The notes: generated from the sequence alone by a model not told the origin. Shown: positions 8,771-18,113, numbered from the stretch's first letter. The stretch is 64,000 bases of DNA from Gemmatimonadota bacterium (GCA_020161135.1 JAIUOB010000002.1:372001-436000); one strand, 5' to 3'. Made by a program: numbers and translations.

Positions 8771-10192
8771 CTAGCGATCCTTCTCGTCCGACGCCACTGC
8801 TGCCCTCCCCGGCCCCGGCGCGCGGCCGACGCGATCGAGACGATGGCAGATACTGCACCAGGTGCCTTGGCGGACACTTCCCCAAACGGCCTCCCACTCG
8901 TGTCCTCGGGCGCATCGCCATCGCAGCTTCTGCTGAGAATTACGGTAGGTCGTAGAGAGACACTGTCCGCCTCGCCTCGCCGCTGCAGCCTTCACGTCCG
9001 CCAGGCTGTGTCGCTGCGACGCCCCAGCCGAGAGACGCTTGCACACGCCGCAGCCCTTTCCGCGCTGGAAGTTGTCGCTGGAGATCATGGTGTCATGCCC
9101 GACGCTGCACTGGAAGTGAAGCTTCGCCTTCGCGTTGACGTAGGTCGTCGAGACGAGCCTCCATCCGCGCGCCGCCGCCTTTGCCCGCAGAAGCTCAATT
9201 GATGGCCCTACCTGCCCGGCGCAGGCTGGGCACCAGGACCCTAGGTGAAGCACCGAGCTCGGGGAGGCCTTCCATTGATGCGCCTGCCTGCACTCCCACG
9301 TCAGGGCTGCGTTCCAGCCTTGAAATTGGCGGGTGACGCACCGCCCACCTCTACTCGCGGCAATCTCATCGAGACGGAGCATGGTCGTTGATGAGAACGC
9401 GGCCAGCAGACTGATTGGCGTGCTCCGCAAGTGATCGACGTCGGCTCGCCCGGCTGCGGCGAGCGCTGCCTCGGCGGCGCTCCGAATCTGCGCAGCGCGC
9501 GCCTCGAGGTCGCTGGTTGTGAATTCAGAAACCTCGATCAGGACGACTCCTCGCGCGGCGCACATCGCGCGCCGGAGCTCGTCCTTTCGTTGAATCTCTG
9601 CGAGACGCTCCGGAGTGCCGGCGAGCCGAGGAATCACCCGATAGTGCTGCCCGCCGTGGTACTCGAATGCGATCTTGAGCGCTTCAGAGTACCCATCCAG
9701 CTCAAGCGGCCGACGGTACGCAGTGGTGCGCAACCACTCCGGATGTGCCTTGGGGAACGCCACCCCGAACAGTTGCTCAAAGGCTGTTCGGCACTGACGT
9801 TCCGACAGGCCCGCCTTGTTGCACTCAGGGCACCAATGACCGTTGGCCACGGCCGCGATGGACGTTCTCCAGCGATGCCCATCACGGCACTCCCAGAGCA
9901 CCTTCTCTGAGAGCGTTGGTGCGTCCACGGCCAGACAGCGCCCGCCTGCTCGTTCGGCGAGGTCCGTCGCGAGCGCCATCCCGCCATCTCGATTCGGCTG
10001 AATGCACTGGGCGCAGCGTGCCTGTCGATAGACGACGTTTCCGGGCGACATCATGCGCACATGGCCCGCGGCTAGGCACATAAATCGGTGGGGAACATCC
10101 TTACCGCGATACGAGGCTTCGTCAAACCGTAGCCCGACCGCCTTCGCTGCCGCCTGAATGCGTTCGACTGAGATTCGCTGTCTGCTCCCCAT
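8771..10192 (-). CDS. cassette-borne zinc-ribbon / PD-(D/E)XK endonuclease-like protein
   Basis: 473 residues. Several zinc-ribbon repeats of the type W.C..GH.W...WCP.C are visible (CAQC ~60-63, WCPECN ~120, WCPAC ~320, CGVC ~385, WCSIC ~450). In the centre, ELDGYSEALKIAFEYHGGQH (residues ~164-183) and the later KDELRRAMCAARGVVLIEV form a Vsr/DUF723-like PD-(D/E)XK nuclease core. Such zinc-ribbon plus nuclease proteins occur as homing-type or phage-related nucleases. Its TAG stop precedes R'' of attC D. It shares a cassette with the HNH gene 81 bases upstream. Confidence 0.7.
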   Translation of the reverse strand: MGSRQRISVERIQAAAKAVGLRFDEASYRGKDVPHRFMCLAAGHVRMMSPGNVVYRQARCAQCIQPNRDGGMALATDLAERAGGRCLAVDAPTLSEKVLWECRDGHRWRTSIAAVANGHWCPECNKAGLSERQCRTAFEQLFGVAFPKAHPEWLRTTAYRRPLELDGYSEALKIAFEYHGGQHYRVIPRLAGTPERLAEIQRKDELRRAMCAARGVVLIEVSEFTTSDLEARAAQIRSAAEAALAAAGRADVDHLRSTPISLLAAFSSTTMLRLDEIAASRGGRCVTRQFQGWNAALTWECRQAHQWKASPSSVLHLGSWCPACAGQVGPSIELLRAKAAARGWRLVSTTYVNAKAKLHFQCSVGHDTMISSDNFQRGKGCGVCKRLSAGASQRHSLADVKAAAARRGGQCLSTTYRNSQQKLRWRCARGHEWEAVWGSVRQGTWCSICHRLDRVGRAPGPGRAAVASDEKDR

Positions 10193-10273
10193 GCATTCTC
10201 GCAGAGTCGGTGTCGCCGGCCTGAGACCTCGAGGCGGCCGCCAGTCAAATCCCGCAAAGCGCTCTAACGCCGA

Positions 10274-10918
10274 TTATGCGCTCGGCGGAGGTCGTCCGCT
10301 CTTCTTGAGCATCGAACGTACAGTCTCGATATCCCGAGTCGTTCCTCCCAAGTGCACGACCGCATGGCAGTTCGGGCAAAGCGGTCGGAGATCGTTGATC
10401 GGATCTACCTGGTAAGTCTCGCGAATTGACGCGAGTGGTCGTAGGTGGTGCACATGAATGTATCCGCGAGCCTCATCACCGTAGGCAAGCCCAAAGTCAA
10501 AGTTGCAGATCGCGCAGGTGGCTCCGTGATGCGCTATGCACGCAGCGTGCGCGTCCGGGTTACGCTCATAGGCGTTCACCGTGATCGACTTCTTTGCCCC
10601 CTCGATATGCGTCGCTGCGGCGTCGTCGATCTCGTCAGGCAACGGGGCGTTAACATGAGGCAGGGTCCGATGCGATGCGCCGGCGCGTCGACTAAGGATA
10701 CGGTCAATGGCGACTCGCCACTCTGGCGTTTGACACTTCGGCTGTTGCTCCAACCAGCGAGCCGCATCTTGAGGTTCCATCGCACGCGGCAACGGCTGGA
10801 AGTCGATTCCCTTGGCATTCTTCAGCCGCCTTGTTCGCTGGACCGGCTGGTCAGTGAGGCGGATCTTGTAGCCATCATCTTCTAGAGACAACGAGGCGAA
10901 ACGCTTTGCTGGAGCCAC
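10274..10918 (-). CDS. cassette-borne HNH endonuclease
   Basis: 214 residues from a GTG at 10918, about 30 bases after R' of attC C. The C-terminal half is an McrA-type HNH domain: CAIC at 135-138, VHHLRPL with His157/158, the NDLRPLCPNCH block with Asn175 and Cys181/184, and His189. Residues 1-110 are a separate unrecognised domain that may recognise DNA or a partner. Likely a nicking or cleaving nuclease involved in restriction or phage defence. The target is unknown. Confidence 0.8.
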   Translation of the reverse strand: MAPAKRFASLSLEDDGYKIRLTDQPVQRTRRLKNAKGIDFQPLPRAMEPQDAARWLEQQPKCQTPEWRVAIDRILSRRAGASHRTLPHVNAPLPDEIDDAAATHIEGAKKSITVNAYERNPDAHAACIAHHGATCAICNFDFGLAYGDEARGYIHVHHLRPLASIRETYQVDPINDLRPLCPNCHAVVHLGGTTRDIETVRSMLKKSGRPPPSA

Positions 10919-10948
10919 CTAGAGTTTCCTATTGAATGGCGTGAACGC

Positions 10949-11043
10949 GCATAGCGCCCAGCTCTGCTGCGAGCGAACAAGATAGGATGCGACGCGGAGC
11001 GCTGCTTCCGCAAACCGCTCGACAGCAGCGGCGATCGTTATCC
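10949..11043 (-). other. attC recombination site C
   Basis: 95 bases. On the minus strand R'' is GGATAAC and contains the TAA stop of the 11038-11697 gene. L'' GCTGCTGTCGAGCG pairs imperfectly with L' CGCTCGCAGCAGAGC. R' is GCTATGC. It shares the AGAGC end of L' with sites A and B. Confidence 0.7.
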
Positions 11044-11697
11044 TGCAGTTGGCGAGGAGGGTGGCGCTGCTTCTCCCTCCCTATTTCGAAATGCTTGATC
11101 TGCGGTGCGAACTAGCGGCCGCCAAACGTCGCGTGCCTCAAGAAGAAGCGCCGAGAGGCGACTGGCGTGCAGCCTAGAAGCATCGACTCCCATCAGACTG
11201 TTGGCTACGTGCGTGAAGTCCGCGGAACTGCCGTCAATCATCCGACGAATCGCCACATGTACATCATTTGATTCGTCATAGTCTGAGGCTGCGGGGAGGT
11301 TCTCCTGCATCGCCACGTTGGCGAGCGCGCTGTAGTAGTACAGCGCGATGTACGCATCGAGCAGCTCTTGGCGTAACGGCTCTATTGATGTCGTGTCTGC
11401 ACCAGGCGCAATTCGAAGCGTCGTTAGAATCGTAGTCGGTAGATCGGCAACCGCAGAGACCAACGCCAGCAATCCCTCATCTGCCGGCTTCGGCTCGGTT
11501 GCATGTCGAGTAAATCGATCCATCCATCGACCCGTGAGCTTCTGGAGCGAATCGCCCTGCGTGCGAATCGCTTCGAGCGCAAGCGCGGTCTGCTTCTCAG
11601 CATCTTTGGCCTTCTAATAGAAGTGAACTGATAGCCAAATAGCGAAGCCGCCAAGTACGAGCGACATCAGTCCGACGGCCGTATTCAGCACATCCAT
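11038..11697 (-). pseudogene. cassette gene for membrane/coiled-coil protein broken by in-frame TAG
   Basis: Reading from the ATG at 11697 (GGAG ribosome site six bases before, 30 bases after R' of attC B) gives MDVLNTAVGLMSLVLGGFAI WLSVHFY, a single transmembrane helix, then TAG at 11614-11616. The same frame continues with KAKDAEKQTALALEAIR, a coiled coil, through MDRFTRHATEPKPADEG to a TAA inside attC C. The whole would be about 219 residues: membrane anchor, coiled coil and helical cytoplasmic domain. The stop makes this a probable pseudogene. The 161-codon part from 11523 could still be made alone. No family was recognised for the globular part. Confidence 0.6.
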
Positions 11698-11726
11698 GAC
11701 TTCTCCATTGTTTGGTGTGTGTTGCA

Positions 11727-11834
11727 GGGTAACGCTGAGCTCTGCCGCGGGGCCTCACAACAATGCTGCAGGCGAACGCAGTGAGCCAGCCGCACTCCTA
11801 AATTGGGCCCGTCGGCAGCAGCGATCCGTTCGGT
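11727..11834 (-). other. attC recombination site B
   Basis: 108 bases. On the minus strand R'' is ACCGAAC, spacer GGATC, and L'' GCTGCTGCCGACGGGCCC pairs with L' GGCCCCGCGGCAGAGC, leaving two extrahelical bases. R' is GTTACCC after spacer TCAGC. This is the best-paired site in the array. Confidence 0.8.
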
Positions 11835-11896
11835 GGCAGGCCCATCGCCTTCGCGCAGAAGTATGCAGACCGACGTTGACCTAGGCCGCTTCATCG

Positions 11897-12892
11897 CTAT
11901 GCCGCGCTGCGCTTCAGGGCCGCTGCCAACTCCTTCAGCTGGACAAAATGGACACCTGGTGTAGCAAGCATCGCCCTCGGGAGATGCTTCGTTTCTGGTA
12001 CCACGATGAACGCGTCCGTTGACCGAAACTCCTGCTTCATCCGTCCAACCATCTCAATCGTCCGCCTAATCACAGTTAGAGGAACAGGCCCGCGCCACCC
12101 CTTGACCTCTACCACTACAGGTCCCGAAGACATTTCTACAATGAAGTCGACCTCCATCACTCCAGCTCTCACGCCCGCTTTGTAGGGCAGTCCAATTCGA
12201 TCAAGTTCCCGAGCAACCCGTAGCTCGAACTCAGCCATCCGACTGGCACCATCTACCGCGCTCTGCTCCTCTGGTGCTTCGCGGTTACGCCGGACAGTGA
12301 TGATGCCGCTAATTGCCGCTAGGCTCACGACGAACACGCCGAGCGCCCCAGCAAGAAACTGCAGGTCGAGCAGCCTCCCCTGAACGATCTGGGGGAGTAG
12401 CGAGGCAACTGTTCCCAGCAATGCTGTAGCCACCGTCAGCGAGACGAGGTTAGCCCGGGAGCGCATGTTCTCCCGCGTAGCTTCTTCGCCCGAACCAGGT
12501 GGACTTAGCTCTGCGTCTCGACTAGCGGACTTGCTCAGCGCATCGCGCAGCTTGCCTTCAAGTTCCACCCTTTGGGCTGGCGGAATCAGATCGCTGTCGA
12601 AAACGTCGGTGAAAAGTGCATTCAGCACCTGAGAAGGCGATGCAAGGTCCGACTGTCTAACTTGGAACTCACGCGCCTTTCCCTCGGCTAGCCGCTCTAG
12701 GTCTGCAGTAGTCGGGCAATAGTCCTCTAGCACCATGCGCCGAAGGATAGCCCGATGCAACGACGCGTTGGCGGCGCGCGTACGCTCCTTTCTGGCGCCG
12801 ATAGTCTGGCGATAGCCGATCAGGAACGTCACGATCGACACCGCAATGCCTAGAGCAGTTTGAATGTAGGTCTCTAGCGAAGCTGGGTTCAT
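11897..12892 (-). CDS. cassette-borne membrane protein with PD-(D/E)XK nuclease-like domain
   Basis: 331 residues. The ATG lies 13 bases after R' of attC E. Three hydrophobic helices are at ~11-27, ~149-170 and ~178-200. The cytosolic C-terminus carries VMEVDFIVEMSSGPVVVEVK (Asp249, Glu262, Lys264), the order of a PD-(D/E)XK restriction-like site. It is followed by VRRTIEMVGRMKQEF-type helices and a VVPETK strand, as in Mrr/NERD-like nucleases. A membrane-anchored DNase is a layout seen in anti-phage proteins, but activity here is inferred from motifs only. Confidence 0.7.
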   Translation of the reverse strand: MNPASLETYIQTALGIAVSIVTFLIGYRQTIGARKERTRAANASLHRAILRRMVLEDYCPTTADLERLAEGKAREFQVRQSDLASPSQVLNALFTDVFDSDLIPPAQRVELEGKLRDALSKSASRDAELSPPGSGEEATRENMRSRANLVSLTVATALLGTVASLLPQIVQGRLLDLQFLAGALGVFVVSLAAISGIITVRRNREAPEEQSAVDGASRMAEFELRVARELDRIGLPYKAGVRAGVMEVDFIVEMSSGPVVVEVKGWRGPVPLTVIRRTIEMVGRMKQEFRSTDAFIVVPETKHLPRAMLATPGVHFVQLKELAAALKRSAA

Positions 12893-12904
12893 ACGCTGAG
12901 TAAG

Positions 12905-12976
12905 TGGTTACCTGATGTTTCGCGCCACCGAACGCCGCTTCGCCGACAGGGAAACACTGCAGCCAGCTCGTTATCC
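12905..12976 (-). other. attC recombination site E (start of visible array)
   Basis: About 72 bases. On the minus strand R'' is GGATAAC, L'' CTGCAGTGTTTC pairs with L' GAAACATCAG, leaving two extrahelical bases. R' is weak (GTAACCA). Shorter and less regular than sites A-D. It is supported by the start codon of 11897-12892 lying 13 bases further on. Confidence 0.55.
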
Positions 12977-13166
12977 CACTGATCCTCGCAGCATAACGCG
13001 GCCGTCCGCAAGCAAACTCGACCGTTGTAACCCGCTCCAGCACATTGAGTTGCACAGCAACCAGTCATGGAGTCGGCGCCGACTTCTGCAACGCGCCTCG
13101 CAGCCTATTGCGTCATGCCGCCGAGAGCGCCGCCACCACGCCCACCACCACCGCGCAGCACCGGCC
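12977..13166. other. spacer between rlmL-like gene and cassette array
   Basis: 190 bases without a supported gene. A perfect palindrome GTCGGCGCCGAC lies at about 13071-13082. A GTTACAA on the minus strand looks like an R' box, but no paired arms were found. An attI or a decayed cassette could be hidden here. Confidence 0.35.
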
Positions 13167-14621
13167 TCACCCCCGGTCCTTCAGCACCAACCCCACCCCA
13201 ATCCCCCCATTGCTCGTCGTCAGCGCCGTGCGCAGCGGCACGCGCAACTGCCCCAGCAATGCCTTGTCCGCGGGCATCAGCAGTCCGAGTCGCCACCCAT
13301 CGCCACCGGCGCGCACGACATCGCCCAGCCGCGCGAACAGCCCGCGCAGGTCGCCACCCTCGCTCACGCGCAGTCCGTACGGCGGGTTCGTGCAGACCAG
13401 GCCGGCTGCAGCCACGTCGGCCAGCGCGAGCGCGCTCAGCGGCCCCTGCGCAATGTCCACGTCGGCCAGCACACCGGCCCGCTCGGCGTTCGCGCGCGCC
13501 GCCGCAATCGCGCCGGCATCACGGTCGCGCAGCACGATGGGCGCACCCACCCGCGGCTTGACCTGCCGCCGCAACGCCAGCCGATGCGCCGCGAACACTT
13601 CGGCGCTCGCACCGGGCCACGCCTCCATGGCGTAGCTGCGCGACAGCCCGGGCGCGATGTTGCGCGCCAGGAGCGCCGCCTCGATGCCGATGGTGCCGCT
13701 CCCGCAGAACGGGTCCACCAACGCCTCGTCGCGCTGCCACGCACACCCGGCCAGCATCGCGGCCGCCAGCGTCTCGCGCAGGGGCGCCTTGGCCACCGCC
13801 TGCCGCCACCCGCGCCGGTGCAGCAACGCCCCGCTGCTGTCCACGCTGATGGTGCACACATCGTGCTCGAGCCGCACCACCACGAGTTGCGGCAACGCAC
13901 TCGTACCCGACGCGCCCGACGCCACGTCCGCCGCGTCGTCGTCATCCGCCGGCGCGCGCGTTCCCACGGTGACACCGTCCACCGCGCCCGCGATGCCCCG
14001 CGCCACGCGCTCGGCCACCGCGTCGGAGTGATACAGCCGCGACTTGCGACACGTCACGCGCAGCCGCACCGCCATGCCGGGCGCCACGAACCGCCCCCAC
14101 GGCAGCTTCGCCGCCGCCTTCTCCAGCGTCGCGAAATCGCGCGCCTCGAACTCGGCCAGCCGCACCAGCACGCGCGACGCCACGCGCAGCCGCGCATTGA
14201 GCAGGAACAGGTCGTCGGGCAGGAGCGCGAGCGACACGCCCGCCGCACTCACGTCGGTGGGCGCATACCCCATCGCCACACACTCCGCCGCCACCAGCGG
14301 AGCAAGCCCCGGCGCCGCGATCGCGAACACGTCGAACGGCTTGGGCCCAACAGGAGGCGCGGCCTGCGCACGCAACGCCGCAATCCGCACCGCCGACCCG
14401 CGATGCCCCGGATGCGCCTCACTCTTGCGCTTGCGCACCTCCAACGGCCGCTTCCGCGGCGTCTCCTCACGCGGCGCATCCTTCTTGCTTTTCCCCTTCG
14501 CGCCCTTCGCGCCCTTCGCGCCTTCGCGTGCGGCAGTTCCGCCCTTCGCGCCCTTCGCGCCTTCGCGTGCGGCAGTTCCGCCCTTCTCCGGCTTCGCGCC
14601 GCCCTTACGCGGCCTGCGCAC
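13167..14621 (-). CDS. RlmL/RlmKL-like 23S rRNA (guanine-N2)-methyltransferase
   Basis: About 484 residues from a GTG at 14621 that overlaps the end of the upstream GGDEF-EAL gene by 17 bases. A Lys/Ala/Gly-rich extension (residues ~1-60) is encoded by tandem repeats. A THUMP-type domain follows ([15 protein letters not shown] then [19 protein letters not shown]), then a Rossmann methyltransferase with [20 protein letters not shown] and the catalytic NPPYG near residue 410. Expected role: N2-methylation of a guanine in 23S rRNA using S-adenosylmethionine. The start is uncertain because the extension may not be conserved. Confidence 0.8.
   Translation of the reverse strand: MRRPRKGGAKPEKGGTAAREGAKGAKGGTAAREGAKGAKGAKGKSKKDAPREETPRKRPLEVRKRKSEAHPGHRGSAVRIAALRAQAAPPVGPKPFDVFAIAAPGLAPLVAAECVAMGYAPTDVSAAGVSLALLPDDLFLLNARLRVASRVLVRLAEFEARDFATLEKAAAKLPWGRFVAPGMAVRLRVTCRKSRLYHSDAVAERVARGIAGAVDGVTVGTRAPADDDDAADVASGASGTSALPQLVVVRLEHDVCTISVDSSGALLHRRGWRQAVAKAPLRETLAAAMLAGCAWQRDEALVDPFCGSGTIGIEAALLARNIAPGLSRSYAMEAWPGASAEVFAAHRLALRRQVKPRVGAPIVLRDRDAGAIAAARANAERAGVLADVDIAQGPLSALALADVAAAGLVCTNPPYGLRVSEGGDLRGLFARLGDVVRAGGDGWRLGLLMPADKALLGQLRVPLRTALTTSNGGIGVGLVLKDRG
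14502..14579. repeat. two perfect 39-base tandem repeats inside the rlmL-like gene
   Basis: Two identical 39-base units run back to back and keep the reading frame, coding 13-residue units of the form [13 protein letters not shown]. The unit contains CCTTCGCGCCTTCGCGTG, which also occurs in the non-coding repeat at 53369. It looks like an intergenic-type repeat captured into the coding sequence. Confidence 0.8.
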
Positions 14622-17445
14622 CGATCTCCCGACGACGGTACGCCAGATACGGCGTCGTCGCGCCACGGGCCTGGAGGAGTTGCCAGAAATCCTCCGCATC
14701 ACGCGGCGGCGAGAACAGGTACCCCTGTCCCAGCTCACAGCCGAGCGCGAGCAGGTGGCCCCGCTGGGCCTCCGTCTCGATCCCCTCGGCCACGGCATGC
14801 ATCCGCAGCGTGTCCCCGAGCGCCACGATCGCGCGTGCCAGCACCGGTCCCTCGCCTCCCTTGTCCATGACGTCCACGAACGCCTTGTCGATCTTCAGGA
14901 TGTCGATCGGGTAGCGCTGCAGGTAGCTCAGGGAAGAATAACCGGTTCCGAAGTCGTCGATAGCCAGCGTCACACCCAGCGCCTTGAGGTCGCCCAGGCG
15001 CTGCATGGACAGGTCGGTGTGCTGCATGAGCACACTCTCGGTGATCTCGAGCGTCAGTTGCGACGCGTCCAGCCCCGAGTCGTGCAGCGCCATGCGCACA
15101 TCGTCGATGATGTTCGCGTCCTGCAACTGCCGCCCCGACAGGTTCACGGTGATGCGCACCGGCTGCCGCCGCTCACGCGTCCACCGCTGCGCCTCACGAC
15201 ACGCCCGCCTCAGCACCCACCGCCCGATGGGCACGATGAGCCCCGTCTCCTCGGCGATGGGGATGAACACCCCGGGCGGCACGATGCCCCGCTCGCGGCA
15301 CATCCAGCGCACCAGCGCCTCGGCGCCGATGATCTCCCCCGACGCCAGATGCACGATGGGCTGGTACTGCAGGAAGAACTCCTCGCGCTCGATGGCCGCC
15401 CGCAGGTCGGCCTCGACCACCAGCCGCTCGAGCGCCGCCGCGTGCATGGCCGGCTCGAAGAGCACATGCTGCCCCTTGCCGCGCGTCTTGGCCACGTACA
15501 TCGCGACATCCGCGTTGCGCACGAGTTCATCACCCGAGATGCCCGGCGTGCTGCGCGCGATGCCGATGCTGGCGTTCACGAACACTTCCTTGCCGCTGAG
15601 CTGGAAGGGACGCGTGAGCGCGGTCGTGATGCGCTCGGCCACGTGGTGGATCTCGTCCAGCGTCTCCACGTCCTCCAGCAGCACGGCAAACTCGTCGCCG
15701 CCGAGGCGCGCGATGAGGTCGATCTCGCGCACGCAACTGCCGAGGCGCCGAGCCGCCTCCACCAGCAGGCGGTCGCCCGCCGCGTGGCCGAGCGAGTCGT
15801 TGACGGTCTTGAAGTTGTCGAGGTCGAGGAAGAGCACCGTGACCGGATGCCCCTGCCGCGACCCACGCGCCAGCGCATGCCCCACCTGGTACAGGAACAG
15901 CGAACGGTTGGCGAGATCGGTGAGCGGGTCGTGGAACGCCTGGTGCATGTACTGCTGCTTGATGACGCTCTGCTCGGTCACGTCGCGCGTGTTGAGCACG
16001 AGCCCGCGAATGACCGGCTCCCGCAGCAGGTTGGTGCCCACGTTGTCGACGGTCATCCACCCACCGTTGGCGTGCTGCAGGCGCCACTCGCGCTTGAGCA
16101 CGCCCGCGTGGGGTGCCTCGGGGCGTGGCGCCGTGCGCGACAGCTCCTCGAGGAAGCGATCCGTGCCGTCCACGTCGTCAGGGTGCAGCAACGCCAGCAG
16201 GTTGGTGCCGACGAGACGCACCGGGTCATGACCGAACACCGTCGCCATCGACGGACTCACGTACTTGATGGTCGCGTCCGGGTCGACGATGATGATGACA
16301 TCGCTCGAGTGCTGCACGAGCGCACGGAAGCGGGCCTCATTCTCGCGCGCGGCCGACTCGGCCAGCAGGCTCACGGCCTCGCGTGTGGCCGCCCACTGCC
16401 GCGCGAAGCCAAGCACGACCAGCAGCCCCGCGCCGGCGAGCAGCCCCACCGCCGGCTGCTGGTACTCCACCAGCACATGCCGCACGAGCAGCGCGATGCC
16501 CGGCAGCGCCACCGCCAGCGGAATCGTGCTGATGGCGAACGTCGCCCCGCGGGTGACCGTGCGGAACTCGCGATGCAGTGCAGTTGCACTCGTCATCCAG
16601 GCCGCCGAGGCCACCAGCGCCAGCGTGACCGGCGCGACGATGCGCAGCACGCGCACCGCCCCGTCGTCGAACAGCACCGACGCGGCTACGTTGCCCACGA
16701 AGCGCGCGAGGAACGCCAGCGCGAGCAGCAGCAGCACCGAGGCGCGATGCTCGAGTGCCGTGCGGCGCCACAACGTCATGAGCACCGTGATGACGGCGAG
16801 GTCGGCAATGGCGGCGGCGTGCAGCCACACCACGCCGCTCGGCGCGTTGCCGCCGTCGGCGTGCAGGATGTACCAGCTCGTGAGCGCGCCGCCGATGGCC
16901 ACCGTGCTCACGTCGAGCGCAAGCCGTGTGCGATCGAGTCGCGTGCGCGGCGCGCTGGGGAGTTGCAGCAGCGCGAAGAAGACGATCGCCGTGCCGGTGA
17001 ACGGCAGCAGCAGGGCCGGCGACCCGGCGCCCGCGGAGCCGGTCGCCATGATGAACTGCGCACCCATCGCGAGCAGCGCCGCCGGCATGCCGGTGATGGC
17101 CACGGCGACGATGCGCCAGGCGCGTCGCGTGCCACGATCGAGCGCGAGTTCGCGGCTCGTGCGCCACGCCAGCAGCGACGCCGTGGCAATGAGCGGGAAC
17201 AGCAGCACCAGCGGCCACAGCGTGGCGGTGCCGACATCGCCACCGGTCGCCGCGAGTGTCGAGGCGAGTCCGGTGTAAGCGACGAGTCCACCCAGCAGCG
17301 CGCGATCGCGCCCCGGCCCGAACAGCTCGACCGCCGTCGGCACCACAGGCGCGACGGCGGCGGCCCCGGTCGTATGACGCCGGTAGCCGCTCGGGTTGGT
17401 GCGATAGTCGGGGCGACGCGCGGGAGCGTCGTGGGGAACGGGCAT
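14605..17445 (-). CDS. membrane-bound PAS-GGDEF-EAL cyclic-di-GMP protein
   Basis: 946 residues. The N-terminal ~345 residues hold about ten hydrophobic helices (a MASE-like sensor). A PAS domain begins at [14 protein letters not shown] (~372). A GGDEF domain has an intact LGGDEFAV (~581). An EAL domain has GAEALVRW (~706), [24 protein letters not shown] and VAEGIET. Both active-site signatures are complete, so it could make and break c-di-GMP. The gene follows msrQ by 23 bases and overlaps the rlmL-like gene, suggesting read-through transcription. A likely output is the switch between motility and attachment. Confidence 0.9.
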   Translation of the reverse strand: MPVPHDAPARRPDYRTNPSGYRRHTTGAAAVAPVVPTAVELFGPGRDRALLGGLVAYTGLASTLAATGGDVGTATLWPLVLLFPLIATASLLAWRTSRELALDRGTRRAWRIVAVAITGMPAALLAMGAQFIMATGSAGAGSPALLLPFTGTAIVFFALLQLPSAPRTRLDRTRLALDVSTVAIGGALTSWYILHADGGNAPSGVVWLHAAAIADLAVITVLMTLWRRTALEHRASVLLLLALAFLARFVGNVAASVLFDDGAVRVLRIVAPVTLALVASAAWMTSATALHREFRTVTRGATFAISTIPLAVALPGIALLVRHVLVEYQQPAVGLLAGAGLLVVLGFARQWAATREAVSLLAESAARENEARFRALVQHSSDVIIIVDPDATIKYVSPSMATVFGHDPVRLVGTNLLALLHPDDVDGTDRFLEELSRTAPRPEAPHAGVLKREWRLQHANGGWMTVDNVGTNLLREPVIRGLVLNTRDVTEQSVIKQQYMHQAFHDPLTDLANRSLFLYQVGHALARGSRQGHPVTVLFLDLDNFKTVNDSLGHAAGDRLLVEAARRLGSCVREIDLIARLGGDEFAVLLEDVETLDEIHHVAERITTALTRPFQLSGKEVFVNASIGIARSTPGISGDELVRNADVAMYVAKTRGKGQHVLFEPAMHAAALERLVVEADLRAAIEREEFFLQYQPIVHLASGEIIGAEALVRWMCRERGIVPPGVFIPIAEETGLIVPIGRWVLRRACREAQRWTRERRQPVRITVNLSGRQLQDANIIDDVRMALHDSGLDASQLTLEITESVLMQHTDLSMQRLGDLKALGVTLAIDDFGTGYSSLSYLQRYPIDILKIDKAFVDVMDKGGEGPVLARAIVALGDTLRMHAVAEGIETEAQRGHLLALGCELGQGYLFSPPRDAEDFWQLLQARGATTPYLAYRRREIGAQAA

Positions 17446-17468
17446 CGGCTCGGGCGAGAGGGGCTACC

Positions 17469-18113
17469 TCACGACGACGCCGAGACCCTCCGTGTCGGGC
17501 GCCAGACCAGGCGTGCGCCGAGGAGTCCCATTGTCACCGCTCCATATAGGATCGGCTCCGAGATGTCCTTCTTGACCGCCCAGACGAAATGCAGGCAACC
17601 GGCGATCACACTCACGTAGACGAGGCGATGCAACGCATTCCATCGTTGCCCACCCAATCGTTTGATGGACGCCTTTGTCGATGTGAGTGCGAGTGGGACG
17701 AGCAGCACGAACGAGAGCATCCCCAGCGTCACGTACCAGTGCTGGGTGATGTCCTTGATGATCTCGTTCCAGTCGAAGAACCAGTCGAGCACGATGTACT
17801 CGAGCAGGTGGCCGAGCGCCCAGAAGAAGGCTGCGAGCCCGAGAAAGCGCCGGTACGTGACGAGCCAGCCCCACCCCGTGATGCGCATGAGCGGCGTGAT
17901 GGCGAGCGACGCGATGAGGAAGCGCAGCGTCCACTCCCCCGACAGGCGCTGGGCGCGGTCGATCGGGTCGGCACCGAGCTCGTCGCGCAGGAACTGCACC
18001 GTGATGTACACGGCCGGCAGCGTGACGAGCAGCCACAGCGCCGGGCGCAACACCCGACGCAGCGGCCGCTCGACCGGCGCGAGCAGCCGACCGAGCGGAG
18101 GTCCAGACGCCAC
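17469..18113 (-). CDS. msrQ: MsrQ, heme-binding membrane subunit of methionine sulfoxide reductase
   Basis: About 214 residues with six hydrophobic helices. It matches MsrQ/YedZ: LGADPIDRAQRLSGEW, TPLMRITGWGWLVTYRRFLG, then histidines in ALGHLLEY, ALHRLVYV and CLHFVWAV that fit heme ligands. It passes electrons from the quinone pool to periplasmic MsrP. Start: a GTG at 18113 is used. A CTG at about 18140 overlaps the msrP stop, has a GGAAG site and may be the true start. It lies directly after msrP. Confidence 0.85.
   Translation of the reverse strand: MASGPPLGRLLAPVERPLRRVLRPALWLLVTLPAVYITVQFLRDELGADPIDRAQRLSGEWTLRFLIASLAITPLMRITGWGWLVTYRRFLGLAAFFWALGHLLEYIVLDWFFDWNEIIKDITQHWYVTLGMLSFVLLVPLALTSTKASIKRLGGQRWNALHRLVYVSVIAGCLHFVWAVKKDISEPILYGAVTMGLLGARLVWRPTRRVSASS

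Larger units (their letters stand above)
7750..12976 (-). mobile_element. integron gene-cassette array (CALIN-type, no integrase in window)
   Basis: Five attC-like sites, all in the same orientation, separate minus-strand cassettes. At three sites a cassette gene ends within or next to R'': the stops at 11038 and 7852 are inside R'' and the stop at 8771 is six bases from it. Each following gene begins 10-35 bases after R'. Gene content is unrelated from cassette to cassette and visibly less GC-rich than the flanks. No tyrosine integrase or attI was seen, so this is either an integrase-less cluster or the tail of an integron extending beyond the window. Confidence 0.8.

Noticed and set aside
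10193..10273. Possible attC between the HNH and zinc-ribbon genes
   Set aside because: A GTTAGAGC box occurs, but no paired L''/L' arms could be built around it, so both genes are left in one cassette.
11685..11894. 69-codon minus-strand frame across attC B
   Set aside because: Lies entirely over the recombination site and cassette ends. It is open by chance and antisense-free evidence is lacking.
13020..13090. Possible sixth attC or attI near a GTTACAA box
   Set aside because: The GTCGGCGCCGAC palindrome is close, but the arms next to the box do not pair.
14502..14579. CRISPR-like look of direct repeats
   Set aside because: The units are back to back with no spacers and keep a reading frame, so they are tandem coding repeats.
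12915..14870. Plus-strand 651-codon open frame
   Set aside because: Arg/His/Pro-rich shadow of the minus-strand rlmL-like gene and the array edge. The opposite strand has clear methyltransferase motifs.
14044..17619. Plus-strand 1191-codon open frame
   Set aside because: Antisense shadow of the GGDEF-EAL gene in GC-rich DNA. The protein has no folded-domain signal.
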